Source: an uncultured Collinsella sp. (lineage in GTDB: Bacteria; Actinomycetota; Coriobacteriia; Coriobacteriales; Coriobacteriaceae). Taken from it: a DNA stretch of 27,881 nucleotides. A model generated the notes under the pieces. The model did not search any database. It was not told the origin of the DNA and worked only from the letters and a program-made list of their open reading frames with translations. Below are positions 17,103-24,885 of the stretch, in pieces. The stretch lies in contig UQNU01000029.1 in NCBI GenBank assembly GCA_900542555.1, positions 1-27,881 on the forward strand, written 5' to 3'. How positions within the stretch are numbered: the stretch's first letter is position 1; the number at the start of each line of letters is the position of its first letter. Both the position numbers and the translations under genes were made by a program.

Positions 17103-17141
17103 TGCATTTTTAAGAGCTTGTTGAATACTCCCAAAAATGCA
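17103..17141. repeat. TGCATTTTT inverted repeat with GGAGTATTC core
   Basis: TGCATTTTT (17103-17111) and AAAAATGCA (17133-17141) are perfect 9-base arms around 21 bases. Read on the minus strand the right half is TGCA-T5-GG-GAGTATTCAACA. A related motif, TGCA-A5-CGGAGTATTCAGCA on the plus strand, sits at 16910-16932, identical at 16 of 23 positions. Confidence 0.6.
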
Positions 17142-17216
17142 CGCAGGGAAGTGCACCACCTATCCGCAGCGGGCAGTACGCCTTGGTTTTGTCCGTCTCA
17201 GGGCATCGACGCAGCA

Positions 17217-17249
17217 CAAAAAGCCCCGCCGTGCGTAGCACGGCGGGGC
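17217..17249 (-). terminator. Rho-independent terminator of fucO
   Basis: On the minus strand a 12-bp perfect stem (GCCCCGCCGTGC and GCACGGCGGGGC, 17223-17249) with a 3-base loop is followed by TTTTTGTG. It lies about 55 bases after the fucO stop. Confidence 0.9.
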
Positions 17250-17302
17250 CAGCGGCACGTCAAAAGACCATACACCTACGGGCGAAGGACCACCAAACTG
17301 GG

Positions 17303-18469
17303 CTAGGCAGCCGGGCAGATCTTCTTGAAGAGCTCGATGACGTCGTCGAGCGTTGCCTCGCGCGGGTTACCCGGGAAGCAGGCGTCGGCCATGGCGTCCT
17401 TGGCCAGGACCTCGATCTCGTCAGCCTTCATGGCCTCACAGACGTGCGGGATGTTCACGTCGGCGGAAAGCTGCTTGACGGCGGCGATGGCGGCATCGGC
17501 GGCCTCGGCGGTGCTCATGCCCGTGGTGTCAACGCCCATGGCGACGGCAACCTTGGCCAGGCGCTCAGCGCAAACCGGCTTGTTGAACTCCATGGCGATC
17601 GGCAGCAGCATGGCGCAAGCGACGCCGTGCGGGGTGTCGTAGTGAGCGGACAGGGTGTGAGCCATGGCGTGGTCGATGCCCAGGCCAACATTGGAGAAGC
17701 CCATGCCGGCGACATACTGACCAAGAGCCATGCCCTCACGGCCGGAGCCGGGCTGGCCGGACTTGGCCTCGGCGACGGAGTCGCGCAGGTTCTCGCTGAT
17801 CAGCTTAATGGCCTCAAAGTGGAACATGTCGGAAAGCTCCCAGGCGCCCTTGGTGGTGTAGCCCTCGATGGCGTGGGTCAGTGCGTCCATGCCAGTGGAA
17901 GCGGTCAGGCCGGCGGGCATGGAGGCCATCATGTCGGGATCGACGACGGCGACCTCGGGGGCGTCGTTGGTGTCGACGCACACGAACTTGCGGACCTTCT
18001 CGGGGTCGGTGATGACGTAGTTGATGGTCACCTCGGCGGCGGTACCGGCGGTCGTCGGCACAGCGATGGTGAACACGGCGTGGTTCTTAGTGGGAGCAAC
18101 GCCCTCGAGGCTGCGGACATCGGCGAACTCGGGGTTGTTGATGATGATGCCGATGGCCTTAGCAGTGTCCATGGAGGAGCCACCACCGATGGTCACGATA
18201 GCGTCAGCCTCGGCGGCCTTGAAGGCCTCGACGCCGTCCTTGACGTTCTGGATAGTGGGGTTGGGCTTGATCTCGGAGTAGAGGCTCCAAGCGATGCCGG
18301 CAGCGTCGAGCTCGTCGGTCACCTTAGCGGTAACGCCAAACTTGACCAGATCGGGGTCGGAGCAGACGAAGATCTTCTTGTAGCCGCGACGCTGGAGCTC
18401 GCCGGGGATCTCCTTGATGGCGCCGGAACCATGATAAGAGATGGTATTGAGAACGAAACGATTAGCCAT
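17303..18469 (-). CDS. fucO: Iron-containing alcohol dehydrogenase, lactaldehyde reductase type
   Basis: Group III, NAD(H)-linked dehydrogenase; the family member FucO reduces L-lactaldehyde to 1,2-propanediol during anaerobic fucose or rhamnose use. 388 residues (E. coli FucO 382). Seen: GGGSSMDTAK nucleotide loop at 95-104; Fe ligands D195 and H199 in GMDALTHAIEGY, H267 in GIDHAMAH and H281 in TPHG. Stretches NNPEFADVRSLEG, PTTAGTAAEVTINYVITD and ALGQYVAGMGFSNVGLG match what I remember of FucO closely. Start ATG 18469 has GGGAGG 6 bases upstream; the frame extends to 18511 but without support. No fucose pathway genes adjoin it, so a general alcohol/aldehyde role is possible. Confidence 0.92.
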   Translation of the reverse strand: MANRFVLNTISYHGSGAIKEIPGELQRRGYKKIFVCSDPDLVKFGVTAKVTDELDAAGIAWSLYSEIKPNPTIQNVKDGVEAFKAAEADAIVTIGGGSSMDTAKAIGIIINNPEFADVRSLEGVAPTKNHAVFTIAVPTTAGTAAEVTINYVITDPEKVRKFVCVDTNDAPEVAVVDPDMMASMPAGLTASTGMDALTHAIEGYTTKGAWELSDMFHFEAIKLISENLRDSVAEAKSGQPGSGREGMALGQYVAGMGFSNVGLGIDHAMAHTLSAHYDTPHGVACAMLLPIAMEFNKPVCAERLAKVAVAMGVDTTGMSTAEAADAAIAAVKQLSADVNIPHVCEAMKADEIEVLAKDAMADACFPGNPREATLDDVIELFKKICPAA

Positions 18470-18528
18470 TGATAGCCTCCCATCGTGTGCGGGGCATCCA
18501 TTACGCCCCACGCTATGAGTCCCATCCT

Positions 18529-18585
18529 AACGCTTTTGAAACAAAAAACGCGTGAGAACGTCAATAGTGTTAAAGCGTTTCAACA
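18529..18585 (-). promoter_or_regulatory. Two operator-like sites upstream of fucO
   Basis: TGTTAAAGCGTTTCAACA (18568-18585) is an imperfect palindrome centred on CG, like sites of LacI/CcpA-family repressors. A second AACGCTTT lies at 18529-18536 in the opposite orientation, 43 bases away. Both are between the YoaK terminator and the fucO start. Confidence 0.45.
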
Positions 18586-18591
18586 GATGAT

Positions 18592-18629
18592 GAAAAATAT
18601 TGCGGCAAAGGGACAACCCCTTTGCCGCA
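18592..18629 (-). terminator. Rho-independent terminator of the YoaK gene
   Basis: TGCGGCAAAGGG (18601-18612) and CCCTTTGCCGCA (18618-18629), a 12-bp perfect stem with a 5-base loop; on the minus strand it is followed by ATATTTTTC. It ends the YoaK-type gene, whose stop is 6 bases away, and separates it from fucO. Confidence 0.85.
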
Positions 18630-18634
18630 TTCGG

Positions 18635-19351
18635 TTACTTTCGGCAGCCCTCTTTCCAAGCCTCGGCCGCAACCTTCCAGCGTAAGCGCAAGTCGCGCTC
18701 GCGGTCGATGAACATGATGGCAAACGCGACAAACAGCAGCAAGCTCGCCACGACGATGGCGTGCAGGCCCATGCGCTCAATACACCAGTTGCCCAACACG
18801 GCGCCAAACACAAAGGTAAAGATCACGCCAAAGTACAGCAGGCCGTTTTCCAAAAAGCCGCGCCTGTGGGTGATGATGTAATCGTCCACGTTTTGCAGCG
18901 CGTTGCGCAAGTTGCCGATGCACATGGTCGTAGCGATGCCGTGACCGTGGATCTTGCGGAAGCTCTCGACCTGCATGCCGCAGGCAAACGAGGTGAGGCA
19001 GTTGGCGAGCAGGTTGAAATTGCCGACCGGGATAAAGCTCACGCCCAGCAAGATGACGGCTTCAAAGAACACCGTTACCTGGCGCCAGTGAATCACGCTG
19101 CCAAACCGCTCATGCACCAGGTCGGCAAGCATAATGCCCACGGCAAACGACACCACGGGGAAGAAGTAGCGTCCCGCAAGTGCCCAGTTGCCCTCCGAGA
19201 TGCTCACGCCCACGAGCAGGATGTTGCCTGTCTGCGCGTTGGCGAAAACATGATCGCGCCCAATGTACGAATAGACGTCCATAAAGCCACCGGCGAGCGC
19301 CAAGATGATGCCCAGCTCAATAGACTCCGATATCTGTTTGGCACGCTGCAT
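18635..19351 (-). CDS. YoaK family (DUF1275) membrane protein
   Basis: Integral membrane protein of 238 residues with about six hydrophobic segments; function unknown for the family. Seen family features: an N-terminal helix ELGIILALAGGFMDVYSYI, then FANAQTGNILLVG, the segment FFPVVSFAVGIMLADLV, LTSFACGMQVESFRKIHGHGIATTMCIGNLRNAL and the last pair of helices ending in RERDLRLRW. Start ATG 19351 has AAGGAGG about 10 bases upstream. The frame is open far upstream (to about 20275), but that part is the reverse of the ygiQ gene and not coding. Single-gene unit with its own terminator. Confidence 0.9.
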   Translation of the reverse strand: MQRAKQISESIELGIILALAGGFMDVYSYIGRDHVFANAQTGNILLVGVSISEGNWALAGRYFFPVVSFAVGIMLADLVHERFGSVIHWRQVTVFFEAVILLGVSFIPVGNFNLLANCLTSFACGMQVESFRKIHGHGIATTMCIGNLRNALQNVDDYIITHRRGFLENGLLYFGVIFTFVFGAVLGNWCIERMGLHAIVVASLLLFVAFAIMFIDRERDLRLRWKVAAEAWKEGCRK

Positions 19352-19566
19352 CGTCGTGCATCCTCCTTGTTGACGACTCTCTCGTGCGTTGGCGGAAACA
19401 TAGCCGCCGTTCATACTGTAACCCATTGACAACATGGCGTGCGCGCGAGACGGGTTCTCCAACGCGCAGATACACAGTCTGGAAACAAACGATCCCCGCA
19501 TCGACGCGCCGATCCCCAGCTCATGTACTCCCCCAGTCTTTTTAGCCCCGTCCCAAAAAGACTGGT

Positions 19567-19572
19567 TACAAT
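19567..19572 (+). promoter_or_regulatory. Possible -10 of ygiQ
   Basis: TACAAT lies 31 bases before the GTG start, which would give a short leader. No convincing -35. Confidence 0.35.
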
Positions 19573-19603
19573 TACGTGCAGCATACAAACACCGGGAGGG
19601 ATC

Positions 19604-21745
19604 GTGGCAAAAAAGCCTCAGCACGCTCAGAACAACCAGCGCAGTCAGCAGGGCAAACAGGGCCAGCAGCAAAAGCGCGGCGGTAAGGCGCAGGCCACGG
19701 TCGCCCGCACCAAGCATTCCCAAGCGACGCCCGCCCGCCCCTGGCGACCGGGCCGCGATAAGTTCCTCCCCGTCAGCCGCGCCGACATGGATGCGCGTGG
19801 CTGGGACCAGTGCGACTTTGTCTACATCTGCGGCGACGCCTATGTGGACCATCCCAGCTTTGGCATGGCCATCATCAGTCGCGTCCTCGACGCGCACGGC
19901 TACAAGGTGGGCATCATCTGCCAACCCGACTGGACCGACCCCGCCAGCATCACTGTGCTCGGCGAGCCGCGCCTGGGCTTTTTGGTCAGTGCCGGCAACA
20001 TGGACTCCATGGTCAACCACTATTCGGTGACCAAACACCGCCGCCACACCGACGCCTATACCCCCGGTGGCGAGGAGGGGCGCCGTCCCAACCGAGCCGT
20101 CACGGTCTACGGCAACCTCATCCGCCAGACGTTTAAGGACGCCCCCATCATCATCGGCGGCATCGAGGCAAGCCTGCGCCGCCTGGCCCACTACGACTAC
20201 TGGCAGGATAAGCTCAAGCGCTCGGTGCTGCTCGACTCGGGCGCCGACATCCTCATCTACGGCATGGGCGAGCACGCGATTGTCGAGATTGCCGACGCGC
20301 TCGACGCGGGGCTGCCCATCGATCAGATCACCTATATCAACGGCACCGTCTACCGCACAGGCTCGCTCGACGAGGTCTACGACTACGACCTGCTACCCAG
20401 CTGGGACGACCTTACCGCCGACAAGCTCAACTACGCACGCAGCTTTAACGTGCAACAGCAGAATATGGACCCCATCACCGGACATCGCCTGGTAGAGCCC
20501 TATCCCAACAGCGTCTATGTGGTGCAGAACCCGCCGTCGGCGACGTTGACGACCGATGAGATGGACGAGGTGGCCGAGCTCCCCTACGCACGCGATTGGC
20601 ATCCCGACTACGATGCCGCGGGCGGCGTGCCGGCCTTTGCCGAGATCAAGTTTTCAATCAGCTCCAACCGCGGGTGCTTTGGTGAATGCTCGTTTTGCGC
20701 CCTCACCTTCCACCAAGGTCGCGTGTTGCAGATGCGCAGCCACGACTCGATCATGCGCGAGGCAGAGCTGCTCACGCGCGATCCCGAGTTTAAGGGCTAC
20801 ATCAACGACGTAGGCGGACCGACGGCCAACTTTAGCCGTCCCGCCTGCGACAAGCAGCTCAAGCACGGCGTGTGCAAGAACAAGCGCTGTCTGTGGCCGA
20901 GCGTGTGCAAGAACATGGTGGTCGACGAAAGCGGCTACACGCAGCTGTTGCGCGACCTGCGCCAGCTGCCGGGCGTCAAAAAGGTCTTCGTGCGCAGCGG
21001 CATCCGTTTTGACTACACCATGGCCGATGCCTCGGACGAGTTTTTACGCGAGCTGCTGGAACACCATGTCTCGGGCCAGCTGCGCGTAGCGCCCGAGCAC
21101 GTGAGCGACGCGGTGCTGTCCGTGATGGGCAAGCCGAGCCGAGCTGTCTACGACGCATTCTGCCGTAAATTTGAACGCTTGAATCGCGAATACGGACTCA
21201 AGCAGTACGTGGTGCCGTATCTGATCTCGAGCCACCCCGGTTCAACCATGAAGGAAGCCGTGGACCTTGCCGAAGCCGTGCGCGACATGGGCTACATGCC
21301 CGAGCAGGTACAGGACTTCTACCCCACCCCGTCCACCATGTCGACCTGCATGTACTACACCGGTGTAGATCCGCGCACCATGCAGCCGATCTACGTGGCG
21401 CGCGACCCGCATGAGAAGGCCATGCAGCGCGCGCTCATCCAGTATCGCAAGCCCGAGAACTACAAGCTGGTGCGCGAGGCGCTAGAGAAGGCCGGGCGTC
21501 GTGATCTGATCGGCTATACCAAGCATTGCCTGATTCGCCCCGTGCCGCCACGCCCGGGCGAGACGTCTGCCGGCGGTGGGCATGGCACCGGCAAGAAGGG
21601 CGGCAAGGCCCACGGTGGCGCCGCCGGCAAGGGGCCCAAGGGCAGCAAGGGTCACGGCGGTATGTCCCGCGCGCAGAACACTGCCGGTCGCAATCGCGCG
21701 GCACAGGGGCGTCAGGGCGCCAACGGAGGCGGCAGACGCAACTAG
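19604..21745 (+). CDS. ygiQ: YgiQ family radical SAM protein
   Basis: Radical SAM protein of the YgiQ/UPF0313 group, 713 residues; reaction unknown. Seen: an N-terminal B12-binding-like region (GWDQCDFVYICGDAYVDHPSFG, about 66-87), the cluster motif CFGECSFC with C358, C362 and C365, IGGIEASLRRLAHYDYW, GVKKVFVRSGIRFDY, RVAPEHVSD and the DFYPTPSTMSTCMYYT block of the C-terminal DUF3362 part. The GTG start at 19604 (MAKKPQHAQ) has GGGAG about 5 bases upstream; the open frame back to 19439 has no such site. Odd: both ends carry basic low-complexity tails, Gln/Lys-rich over residues 1-48 and Gly/Lys/Arg-rich over the last 60 residues. Confidence 0.93.
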   Translation: MAKKPQHAQNNQRSQQGKQGQQQKRGGKAQATVARTKHSQATPARPWRPGRDKFLPVSRADMDARGWDQCDFVYICGDAYVDHPSFGMAIISRVLDAHGYKVGIICQPDWTDPASITVLGEPRLGFLVSAGNMDSMVNHYSVTKHRRHTDAYTPGGEEGRRPNRAVTVYGNLIRQTFKDAPIIIGGIEASLRRLAHYDYWQDKLKRSVLLDSGADILIYGMGEHAIVEIADALDAGLPIDQITYINGTVYRTGSLDEVYDYDLLPSWDDLTADKLNYARSFNVQQQNMDPITGHRLVEPYPNSVYVVQNPPSATLTTDEMDEVAELPYARDWHPDYDAAGGVPAFAEIKFSISSNRGCFGECSFCALTFHQGRVLQMRSHDSIMREAELLTRDPEFKGYINDVGGPTANFSRPACDKQLKHGVCKNKRCLWPSVCKNMVVDESGYTQLLRDLRQLPGVKKVFVRSGIRFDYTMADASDEFLRELLEHHVSGQLRVAPEHVSDAVLSVMGKPSRAVYDAFCRKFERLNREYGLKQYVVPYLISSHPGSTMKEAVDLAEAVRDMGYMPEQVQDFYPTPSTMSTCMYYTGVDPRTMQPIYVARDPHEKAMQRALIQYRKPENYKLVREALEKAGRRDLIGYTKHCLIRPVPPRPGETSAGGGHGTGKKGGKAHGGAAGKGPKGSKGHGGMSRAQNTAGRNRAAQGRQGANGGGRRN

Positions 21746-21792
21746 CGCGGCGAGGCGGCATGCCGCCGTTGGCGACACGACACGCCCCACCA

Positions 21793-21842
21793 ATAAAATG
21801 CCGCTCGCTGGGGCGTCGCAGAACGATTCCCCGGCGAGCGGC
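21793..21842. terminator. Bidirectional terminator between ygiQ and the PTS gene
   Basis: GCCGCTCGCTGGGG (21800-21813) pairs with CCCCGGCGAGCGGC (21829-21842) over 14 bp with one G-T pair and a 15-base loop. On the minus strand it is followed by ATTTTATTGG; on the plus strand by a weaker GATTAATATTG. It serves two convergent genes. Confidence 0.7.
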
Positions 21843-21871
21843 CGATTAATATTGTCTATCTCAAAACGTCG

Positions 21872-23242
21872 TTACTTTTTGTCGAAACGACCATAGAGCG
21901 CAAACGAGAGCGCCACAGAGATAACCCAAGTCAAAGCGATGCAGACGACAATCATGATCAGGTTCATGGGATTGCCGCTTGGATCGGCATAAACGGGCAA
22001 CGAGGTAATGCCGGGCATAACAAAGCCGAAGCACTTTGCGCCGAGAACAACGGTAAGCGCACCGCCAATGCCATCCGCAATCATCGCAGCGATAAGCGGA
22101 GTCCTGTTAGGAACCTGAACGGTAAACAAGGCGGGCTCGGAAATTCCCATAAATGCTGAGAAGGCGCACGTCATTGCAGCGGACTTGAGCTTTTCGTCGG
22201 TCATGCGCAGGGCTGCACCAAAAGACGCACCGCTTTCGGCGAGGTTATGGCAGAAAGAGATCGGGAGCAGATAGTCATACCCAAGCGTTGCGATATTGGA
22301 AATCTGGATAGGCCTCGTTGACTGATGCATGCCGAAGAGCACGATAAGCGGCATAAAGAAGCCCAGCAGAAAACCGGCAACGGGGCCTAACGTCGAGAAT
22401 AGCCAAACGATACCGTTGGCAAGACCAAGACCGCACCAGGCACCAATCGGAGCGAGCACAAGCAGGTTGACGGGAATCACGATAGCAAGGGAGAGCGCCG
22501 GAACGACAACGAGCTTAAAAAGATCCGGCACGACTTTGTCGATTGCGCGATATACAAAAGACAAGCCAATGACGCCAAAGATAACCGGGAACACGGAATC
22601 GGCGTAGCTAAAAATCGGCACCGCAAAACCGAACAGCGCAAGGGGCGTCTCGCCCGTACCGACAGCGTTGACAATGGTCGGGTACATCAGCGATCCAGCA
22701 ACACAAAGCGCAAGCGAACGGTTGACCCGGAACTTATCAGCTGTAGACATTGCCAGCAAAAACGGCAAGAAGTAGAACGGGATATCCGAAATCATATTGA
22801 ATATCGCAAAGTCGCCGGCACCCGTGTCGATTCCAAAAGCCGCGATAGCAGCCAGGATGCCCTTTACGATGCCTCCCGCCACCAGTGCGGGAATGATAGC
22901 GGAGAAGATGCCGGTGATGATATCGAATACGCGAGCCGAACCTTTTTGGAGCTCAGGCTGCTCGGCGTCGGCGGAGACCTCGCCACCCATCCTGTCACCT
23001 AGCATGGGCTCCAATTCGTCATATACCGACCCCACGCTGGCGCCGATGATAACTTGCCACTGTCCGTCTTTAACCTGCGCGCCCAAGGCGCCATCAAGCG
23101 TCTTAAGGGCCTCAAGGTCTGCCTTGCTATCGTCCTTCAGGTTGAATCTGAGCCTTGTAATGCAGTGCGTTGCCATAACAACGTTATCGGCGCCGCCCAC
23201 GAGCTCGAGGACACGAGCGGCCAGTTCCTTCTTGTCTGCCAC
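21872..23242 (-). CDS. PTS beta-glucoside-type transporter EIIBC
   Basis: Membrane permease that imports a beta-glucoside and phosphorylates it. 456 residues: EIIB domain (1-85) with phosphocysteine C27 in ATHCITRLRFNL, then an EIIC domain with about ten membrane segments (about 105-450) and the loop GMHQSTRPIQISNIATLGYD. It matches the BglF/BglP class but ends after EIIC: the EIIA domain (about 150 residues) usually fused in this class is absent, so a separate EIIA must supply the phosphate. Two GTG starts compete: 23251 abuts its GGAG, while 23242 has AGGAG at 8 bases and gives the family-like MADKKELAARVLELVGG, so 23242 is chosen. It overlaps the end of the glucosidase gene region almost without a gap. 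Confidence 0.92.
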   Translation of the reverse strand: MADKKELAARVLELVGGADNVVMATHCITRLRFNLKDDSKADLEALKTLDGALGAQVKDGQWQVIIGASVGSVYDELEPMLGDRMGGEVSADAEQPELQKGSARVFDIITGIFSAIIPALVAGGIVKGILAAIAAFGIDTGAGDFAIFNMISDIPFYFLPFLLAMSTADKFRVNRSLALCVAGSLMYPTIVNAVGTGETPLALFGFAVPIFSYADSVFPVIFGVIGLSFVYRAIDKVVPDLFKLVVVPALSLAIVIPVNLLVLAPIGAWCGLGLANGIVWLFSTLGPVAGFLLGFFMPLIVLFGMHQSTRPIQISNIATLGYDYLLPISFCHNLAESGASFGAALRMTDEKLKSAAMTCAFSAFMGISEPALFTVQVPNRTPLIAAMIADGIGGALTVVLGAKCFGFVMPGITSLPVYADPSGNPMNLIMIVVCIALTWVISVALSFALYGRFDKK

Positions 23243-23250
23243 GACAATCA

Positions 23251-23255
23251 CTCCT
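23251..23255 (-). promoter_or_regulatory. Ribosome binding site deciding the EIIBC start
   Basis: AGGAG (minus strand) lies 8 bases before GTG 23242 and overlaps GTG 23251. It partly overlaps the stop codon of the upstream glucosidase gene, consistent with coupled translation. Confidence 0.55.
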
Positions 23256-24732
23256 ACCCAAGATCCTCACCATTAGTGGCGATACATTTCTGATACCAAT
23301 AGAAAGAGTCTTTACGCGAGCGCTCCGCAGTGCCGTTGCCGCAATTATCCAGATCGACATAGATAAGCCCGTAGCGCTTGTCCATCGTAAGAGGACCGCA
23401 GGCAACAAGGTCAATGAATCCCCAGATCATGTATCCGCGCACGTCAACGCCATCGATCACTGCTTCCTTAAGGCACTTTATGTGCTGGCGCAAATAATCG
23501 ATTCGATACTCGTCGTGGATGCTGCCATCCTCCTCGACTACATCAGATGTACCGAGGCCGTTCTCGGCGATATACAGGGGCAGCCCATAGCGGTCATACA
23601 TCTGGTTAAGGGTAACCCTCAGGCCAATGGGATCGAGCTGCCAGCCCCACTCACTCGTCTCGAGATAAGGGTTCTTGTTTGCCATGACCAGATTTCCCGC
23701 AGTCTTCTCCCATCCCTGATCGCAGGTGGATACCTGGGAAAAGTAGTACGAGAAGGCCAGGAAGTCGACCGTGTTGCGAGCGATGAGCTCTTCATCGCCC
23801 GGCTCCATTTGAATCTCGATATCGCACGCGTCGAAATAGCGATTCATATAAGCGGGGTATTTTCCACGAGCCATCACATCCGTATAGAACCAGTTGGAAT
23901 ACTGGTCGTCGTGAATAGCCTGCATGTTATCTTCGGGACGGCAGGTGGCGGGATACGTACAGAATCGAGCGATCATGCCGCCAACGGGAGTATCGGGCGA
24001 AAGACGATGGACAATCTCGACGGCACGCGCATTGGCAACGAACTCGTGGTGCAGGCACTGGAAGATGGCTCGATCGAAGTTCTCCCCCTCTTCGTCTTTG
24101 ACCAGACAGACCCCGTCCCAAGGCGAAAAACGCGCTGCATTGAACTCGTTAAAAGGCAGCCAGAAATCGACCAGATCGCCCAATTCCGTAACGATTGTCT
24201 CGACATAGCGGGCGAAGAAATCAATCGTCTTGCGATTCTTCCATCCCCCATATGTGGTGACAAGATTTACCGGGATGTCATAGTGGAGCATGGTGACGAA
24301 GGTTTTAATGCCGTGCTTTTTGCACTCACCCAGCATGCTTCGATACCACTCGATGCCTTCGCGGTTAGGCTCAAGATCATCTCCGTTAGGATAGATTCGG
24401 CTCCAGCAAATAGAGGTGCGGAACAGCTTGAGGCCCATCTCCGCAAAAAGCGCGATGTCCTCACGGTAGTGATGATAGAAGTCGTTACCGCGCCTAAACG
24501 GGTAGAACTCAACACCATCATCTGCGAGAGCGTTCATTAGTTCGTCATGGCAGAAGGGGTTGTTTTGATGCTTGTCCTCAATCTGGTCATGAGTCCAGGT
24601 ACCATCCAGCCATCGACAATCCTGCGTCGACTTTCCCTTTCCGCCCTCATTCCAGGCGCCATCGGCCTGCGAGCACGATATGGCTCCGCCCCATAAAAAG
24701 TCGGAGTCAAACCCATGTTTTAACTTACTCAT
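23254..24732 (-). CDS. GH1 6-phospho-beta-glucosidase
   Basis: Cytoplasmic enzyme splitting the phosphorylated beta-glucoside delivered by the PTS. 492 residues, normal for GH1. Seen: N-terminal DFLWGGAISCSQADGAW, acid/base E196 in LPFNEFN (usually TFNE), nucleophile E390 in YIAENGLG, the IWGFIDLV strand, K452 and Y454 in DKRYGLIYVD, and the ending RSRKDSFYWYQKCIATNGEDL, typical of phospho-beta-glucosidases of the BglA/AscB group. The serine normally just before the KRY motif (LVSA...) is replaced (LVACG). Start ATG 24732 has GGAGG 5 bases upstream; the frame opens further to 24804 without support. First gene of a two-gene operon with EIIBC. Confidence 0.94.
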   Translation of the reverse strand: MSKLKHGFDSDFLWGGAISCSQADGAWNEGGKGKSTQDCRWLDGTWTHDQIEDKHQNNPFCHDELMNALADDGVEFYPFRRGNDFYHHYREDIALFAEMGLKLFRTSICWSRIYPNGDDLEPNREGIEWYRSMLGECKKHGIKTFVTMLHYDIPVNLVTTYGGWKNRKTIDFFARYVETIVTELGDLVDFWLPFNEFNAARFSPWDGVCLVKDEEGENFDRAIFQCLHHEFVANARAVEIVHRLSPDTPVGGMIARFCTYPATCRPEDNMQAIHDDQYSNWFYTDVMARGKYPAYMNRYFDACDIEIQMEPGDEELIARNTVDFLAFSYYFSQVSTCDQGWEKTAGNLVMANKNPYLETSEWGWQLDPIGLRVTLNQMYDRYGLPLYIAENGLGTSDVVEEDGSIHDEYRIDYLRQHIKCLKEAVIDGVDVRGYMIWGFIDLVACGPLTMDKRYGLIYVDLDNCGNGTAERSRKDSFYWYQKCIATNGEDLG

Positions 24733-24885
24733 TTGCCCTCCTTGATCGGATGCTCCAGCGGATAACCCAATACTAGGAAGAACAAGATGCATAAGATATC
24801 GCATAGAAAGCGTGAGTTTATAACATTTTTTTAGATATAATACCGTTTAAGGCATCGATTCTACCGTTCACCCCTGGAGCACCCC
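24733..24885. promoter_or_regulatory. Divergent promoter region of the bgl operon and its AraC regulator
   Basis: An AT-rich 153-base gap. TATAAT at 24836-24841 on plus fits a -10 for the regulator. TATAAA on minus (24817-24822) fits a -10 for the operon, with a poor -35, as expected for an activator-dependent promoter. GCATA occurs twice in direct orientation within 24789-24805 and could be part of the activator site. Confidence 0.5.

Larger units (their letters stand above)
16699..17302. other. 600-base intergenic region with repeats, no supported gene
   Basis: Between the M42 start and the fucO stop. It holds two TGCACGTGCA palindromes (16748-16757, 16805-16814), two diverged copies of a TGCA...GGAGTATTC motif in opposite orientation (16910-16932 and 17119-17141), a pair of CGTCTCAGGG direct repeats (16883-16892, 17194-17203) and the fucO terminator. 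Short open frames here (for example 16753-17019 on plus and 16844-17032 on minus) lack good ribosome sites and family features. It could contain a small RNA or the remains of a mobile element. Confidence 0.6.

Noticed and set aside
16753..17113. Small plus-strand frames in the M42-fucO gap
   Set aside because: Three overlapping frames with no ribosome site, no family features and repeats running through them.
17183..18472. Plus-strand frame of 429 codons opposite fucO
   Set aside because: Gly/Val/Asp-rich shadow with no motifs; fucO is unmistakable.
19439..19603. Upstream ATG for ygiQ at 19439
   Set aside because: No ribosome site and a non-family-like leader; GTG 19604 has GGGAG upstream.
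18635..20275. YoaK gene extended to 20275 on the minus strand
   Set aside because: The extension is the reverse of ygiQ and its intergenic DNA; the ATG at 19351 has AAGGAGG and matches the family start.
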